Assembly: GCA_937931785.1 (NCBI GenBank)
Contig: CALHAX010000030.1
Coordinates: forward strand, 1-64,000
Reading direction: 5' to 3'
DNA: 64,000 bases
From: an uncultured Hyphomicrobiaceae bacterium
Lineage (GTDB): Bacteria > Pseudomonadota > Alphaproteobacteria > Rhizobiales > CALHAX01
The notes below the pieces were generated by a model that had not been told where the DNA came from, ran no database searches, and saw only the letters and a program-made list of their open reading frames with translations. The translations under genes were made by a program, and so were the position numbers. Below, in pieces: positions 60,821 through 64,000 of the stretch (the first letter of the stretch is position 1; every line of letters begins with the position of its first letter).

Positions 60821-61487
60821 AGAGCTTCCGGATGGTCTCCGGCTTTACACCCACAAAATATAACATCACGCAGGTCAGGTTTCGAACAGCGCGGATGATA
60901 TATCCGTATTTTTGATAACGCGCGGCACTGGTGACAGCCTGGCTTTTGAGAAACCGGAGGCGGCGCCGTCCGATACGTCGTACGATATCAACGTCTTCCA
61001 TGAGTGGCAGTTCACCAAAGCCACCAATCTCGTCGTAGTGATTGCGTGAAATCAAAAGCCCCTGATCACCGTAGGGGAGAGCAAACACGGCACAGCGCAG
61101 GCGAACAAGTTTTTCCATCAAACGCGCGCGGCCGGCGTCATCGTCCAGGGCGAAGCGAAAGGCGGCGGCTTGTTCCGTGTGTTTCTCGATATGCGTCCTG
61201 ATCTCCTGGTTCCAGTTGCCGGTGAGAACCGTGTCTGCATGCAGGAATAGCAACCAGTCGCCCTGCGCGGCTTGCGCGCCTTCCTTGAGTTGCTGACCGC
61301 GACCGCGTGTCGACTTCACGATCGTTGCGCCGGCCTCGTCGGCGATGTCCAGCGTTAGATCGTCTGACCCGCCGTCCGTGACGATAACGTCCCGCACAAG
61401 TCCGTCGATGGCCGCCGGCACCAGTGGCGCCATGGTGCGCGTGAGGCCTTGCTCGGCATTCAATGTCGGGATGATGACAGACAACAT
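60813..61487 (-). CDS. TIGR04283-type family 2 glycosyltransferase
   Basis: MLSVIIPTLNAEQGLTRTMAPLVPAAIDGLVRDVIVTDGGSDDLTLDIADEAGATIVKSTRGRGQQLKEGAQAAQGDWLLFLHADTVL..YGDQGLLISRNHYDEIGGFGELPLMEDVDIVRRIGR. Confidence 0.9.
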   Translation of the reverse strand: MLSVIIPTLNAEQGLTRTMAPLVPAAIDGLVRDVIVTDGGSDDLTLDIADEAGATIVKSTRGRGQQLKEGAQAAQGDWLLFLHADTVLTGNWNQEIRTHIEKHTEQAAAFRFALDDDAGRARLMEKLVRLRCAVFALPYGDQGLLISRNHYDEIGGFGELPLMEDVDIVRRIGRRRLRFLKSQAVTSAARYQKYGYIIRAVRNLTCVMLYFVGVKPETIRKLYG

Positions 61488-61564
61488 GGCGTGCAGGTAG
61501 CGGTTGGAACCTCATGGAGCAAGTGGCGTTTTTTCTGAATAAATGTTCTTGATTTGTTCTGGTC

Positions 61565-62671
61565 ATGCTTTACACATATTGCATGAAGATTGATCTTGAA
61601 CGTGTTGTGGCAGAAGAGCGACGTCGTGGCCGCGGTGCGCGCACCAATGTGTCGGGGCGCTACGAGGTTGAGCTCCGCGAGGAGATCGATGATGGCTGGG
61701 ATAACCTTGCCGACCTGCCTGCTCTGAAGACTGAGGTTCAAATCGAGGCCGCGCGTTCGATCCTTTCGAAGAACAGCTCGCCAGATTTGAGCTTCGATCA
61801 GTCGATTAATCCGTATCGGGGGTGCGAGCACGGCTGTAGTTACTGTTACGCGCGTCCCAATCACACGTATGTCGGGCTGTCGGCAGGTCTGGATTTCGAG
61901 ACGCGGTTGTTTGCCAAAACGAATGCAGCAGATTTGTTGCGCAAAGCACTGGCTGATCCGAAATATGTGGCGAAGACCATTGCGCTTGGTGCTGTGACAG
62001 ACCCGTATCAGCCAATCGAGCGGACGTTTGGAATTTCACGGCAAATTCTCGAGGTTCTGGACGCAACCAGCCATCCGGTGGCGGTCGTAACGAAATCGGC
62101 AGGCGTGCTTCGAGACATTGATATTCTGGCGCGCATGGCGGAACGTGGACTTGCAAAGGTGGCACTGTCGATCACATCGCTCGATCGGGCTGTCGCGCGC
62201 AAGATGGAACCACGCGCAGCAACACCTTCGCGGCGACTGGATGCAATCCGTCAGTTGAGCGCAGCAGGCGTTCCCACAACTGTGATGACGGCTCCAATCA
62301 TACCCTCACTGAACGATTGGGAAATCGAGAGGCTATTGGAGGCTGCGCGTGATGCCGGGGCCAGTCAGGCTGGATATGTCTTGTTGCGCCTGCCGCATGA
62401 GATCAAACATCTGTTCCGTGAATGGCTCGTGACTGAGTTTCCGGACCGGGCGGATCGTGTGATCAATCTGCTGCGTGAGATGCACGGCGGCAAGGATTAC
62501 GATGCGCGCTGGGGTGTGCGGCAAACTGGGCAAGGGCCGTATGCGTTGCAGATCAAGGCGCGATACAAGCTGGCGTTGAAGCGGCTTGGTTTGAACGCGC
62601 GGCGCTTTTCGTTGCGCAAAGACCTCTTCGAGCCGCCCGTTATGAAAGGAGGACAGATGAGATTGCTGTGA
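61565..62671 (+). CDS. PA0069 family radical SAM protein (SplB-like)
   Basis: INPYRGCEHGCSYCYARPNHTYVGLSAGLDFETRLFAKTNAADLLRKALADPKY..VTDPYQPIERTFGISRQILEVL. Confidence 0.94.
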   Translation: MLYTYCMKIDLERVVAEERRRGRGARTNVSGRYEVELREEIDDGWDNLADLPALKTEVQIEAARSILSKNSSPDLSFDQSINPYRGCEHGCSYCYARPNHTYVGLSAGLDFETRLFAKTNAADLLRKALADPKYVAKTIALGAVTDPYQPIERTFGISRQILEVLDATSHPVAVVTKSAGVLRDIDILARMAERGLAKVALSITSLDRAVARKMEPRAATPSRRLDAIRQLSAAGVPTTVMTAPIIPSLNDWEIERLLEAARDAGASQAGYVLLRLPHEIKHLFREWLVTEFPDRADRVINLLREMHGGKDYDARWGVRQTGQGPYALQIKARYKLALKRLGLNARRFSLRKDLFEPPVMKGGQMRLL

Positions 62672-62689
62672 ATCGGGTATGTCCATGCC

Positions 62690-63373
62690 ATGGCGCGTAC
62701 ATCCACAACATCAGATATGGCTGCAAAGGCTGTAACGTTCTCACCAAACTTTGAGTTTGAACGCGCGGCTATGAAGGCTTTTGGCGGTCTGGTCGCTGGC
62801 GTCGATGAAGCGGGACGCGGACCACTGGCGGGGCCAGTCGTGGCGGGGGCTGTTATTCTGGATGCGGCTGCGGTCCCGGAAGGTTTGAATGATTCAAAGA
62901 AACTGTCTGCTGGACGGCGGGACGCACTTTACGATGCAATTGTTGCTGGAAGTGCCTGGGGTGTTGGAATTGTGGAGCCTGCTGAGATCGACGAGATCAA
63001 CATCTTGCAAGCAACGATGAAGGCGATGCGACTTGCCGTGGAGGATCTGGGCGTTGCGCCGTCAAGTTGCCTGATTGACGGTAATCGGTGCCCTGATCTG
63101 GATTGTCCGTCGCAAGCTATCGTGAAGGGTGACAGTCGTTCCGTGTCCATTGCTGCGGGATCAATCATTGCGAAGGTGACGCGAGACCGGATCATGGTGG
63201 AACTGGATGCGCTACATCCTGGATACGCCTGGACCAGTAACATGGGTTACGGCACCAAAGCGCATCTGACGGCTTTGGCGGAACTCGGGCCAACAAAGCA
63301 TCATCGTCGGTCATTTGCGCCTGTGCGTGCCGCTGAACAGGAATTCGTGCAGATGCAACAAATAGGGAAATAA
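62690..63373 (+). CDS. rnhB: ribonuclease HII
   Basis: [56 protein letters not shown]. Confidence 0.97.
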   Translation: MARTSTTSDMAAKAVTFSPNFEFERAAMKAFGGLVAGVDEAGRGPLAGPVVAGAVILDAAAVPEGLNDSKKLSAGRRDALYDAIVAGSAWGVGIVEPAEIDEINILQATMKAMRLAVEDLGVAPSSCLIDGNRCPDLDCPSQAIVKGDSRSVSIAAGSIIAKVTRDRIMVELDALHPGYAWTSNMGYGTKAHLTALAELGPTKHHRRSFAPVRAAEQEFVQMQQIGK

Positions 63374-63432
63374 ACTTTTTGTCGTTCTGACTCTTCTGGT
63401 TGCCGCAAAGCTGTGGCACATCAGGAGCTTGA

Positions 63433-64000
<568 letters not shown>

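Overview
This 64-kb window is almost entirely chromosomal core genome. Protein content and gene order suggest an alphaproteobacterium, probably Rhizobiales-like (inference): CcrM/RNase HII, SMC-DsbA-DciA-MutY, a plant-type GshA, an aa3-oxidase cluster, and a split F0 operon with B and B' subunits. Blocks recognised: purD and a fluoroacetate-dehalogenase-like hydrolase; xseA; an LPS block (lpxK plus a fused DUF374-WaaA polypeptide); ubiA, rsmE, gshA, cspA; two adjacent DUF937-like genes; dodecin; coxB-coxA-ctaB-coxF-ctaG-ctaE-surf1; thrC and an M16 peptidase; a large 7TM/PAS/GGDEF/EAL protein; yqgE, rnhA, ispH; a membrane-anchored DUF2235 protein; atpI-B-E-F'-F; a fused indolepyruvate:ferredoxin oxidoreductase; an L,D-transpeptidase; ggt plus a gamma-glutamylcyclotransferase; smc, two DsbA paralogs, dciA, mutY; an isolated soxC/soxD-like pair; a head-to-head FAD oxidoreductase / MnmD pair; TIGR04282/TIGR04283-type glycosyltransferases; a PA0069-type radical SAM protein; rnhB and ccrM (truncated at the right edge). 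I saw no CRISPR array, prophage, transposase, rRNA or obvious tRNA. I found no clear-cut novel defence or mobile system. The items most worth a second look are the DUF374-WaaA fusion, the split and inverted MnmC-like pair with 3 bp between starts, the TM-anchored DUF2235 protein, the soxCD-like pair lacking other sox genes, and a long structured leader upstream of ggt. All family names come from recognising sequence motifs; no searches were run.
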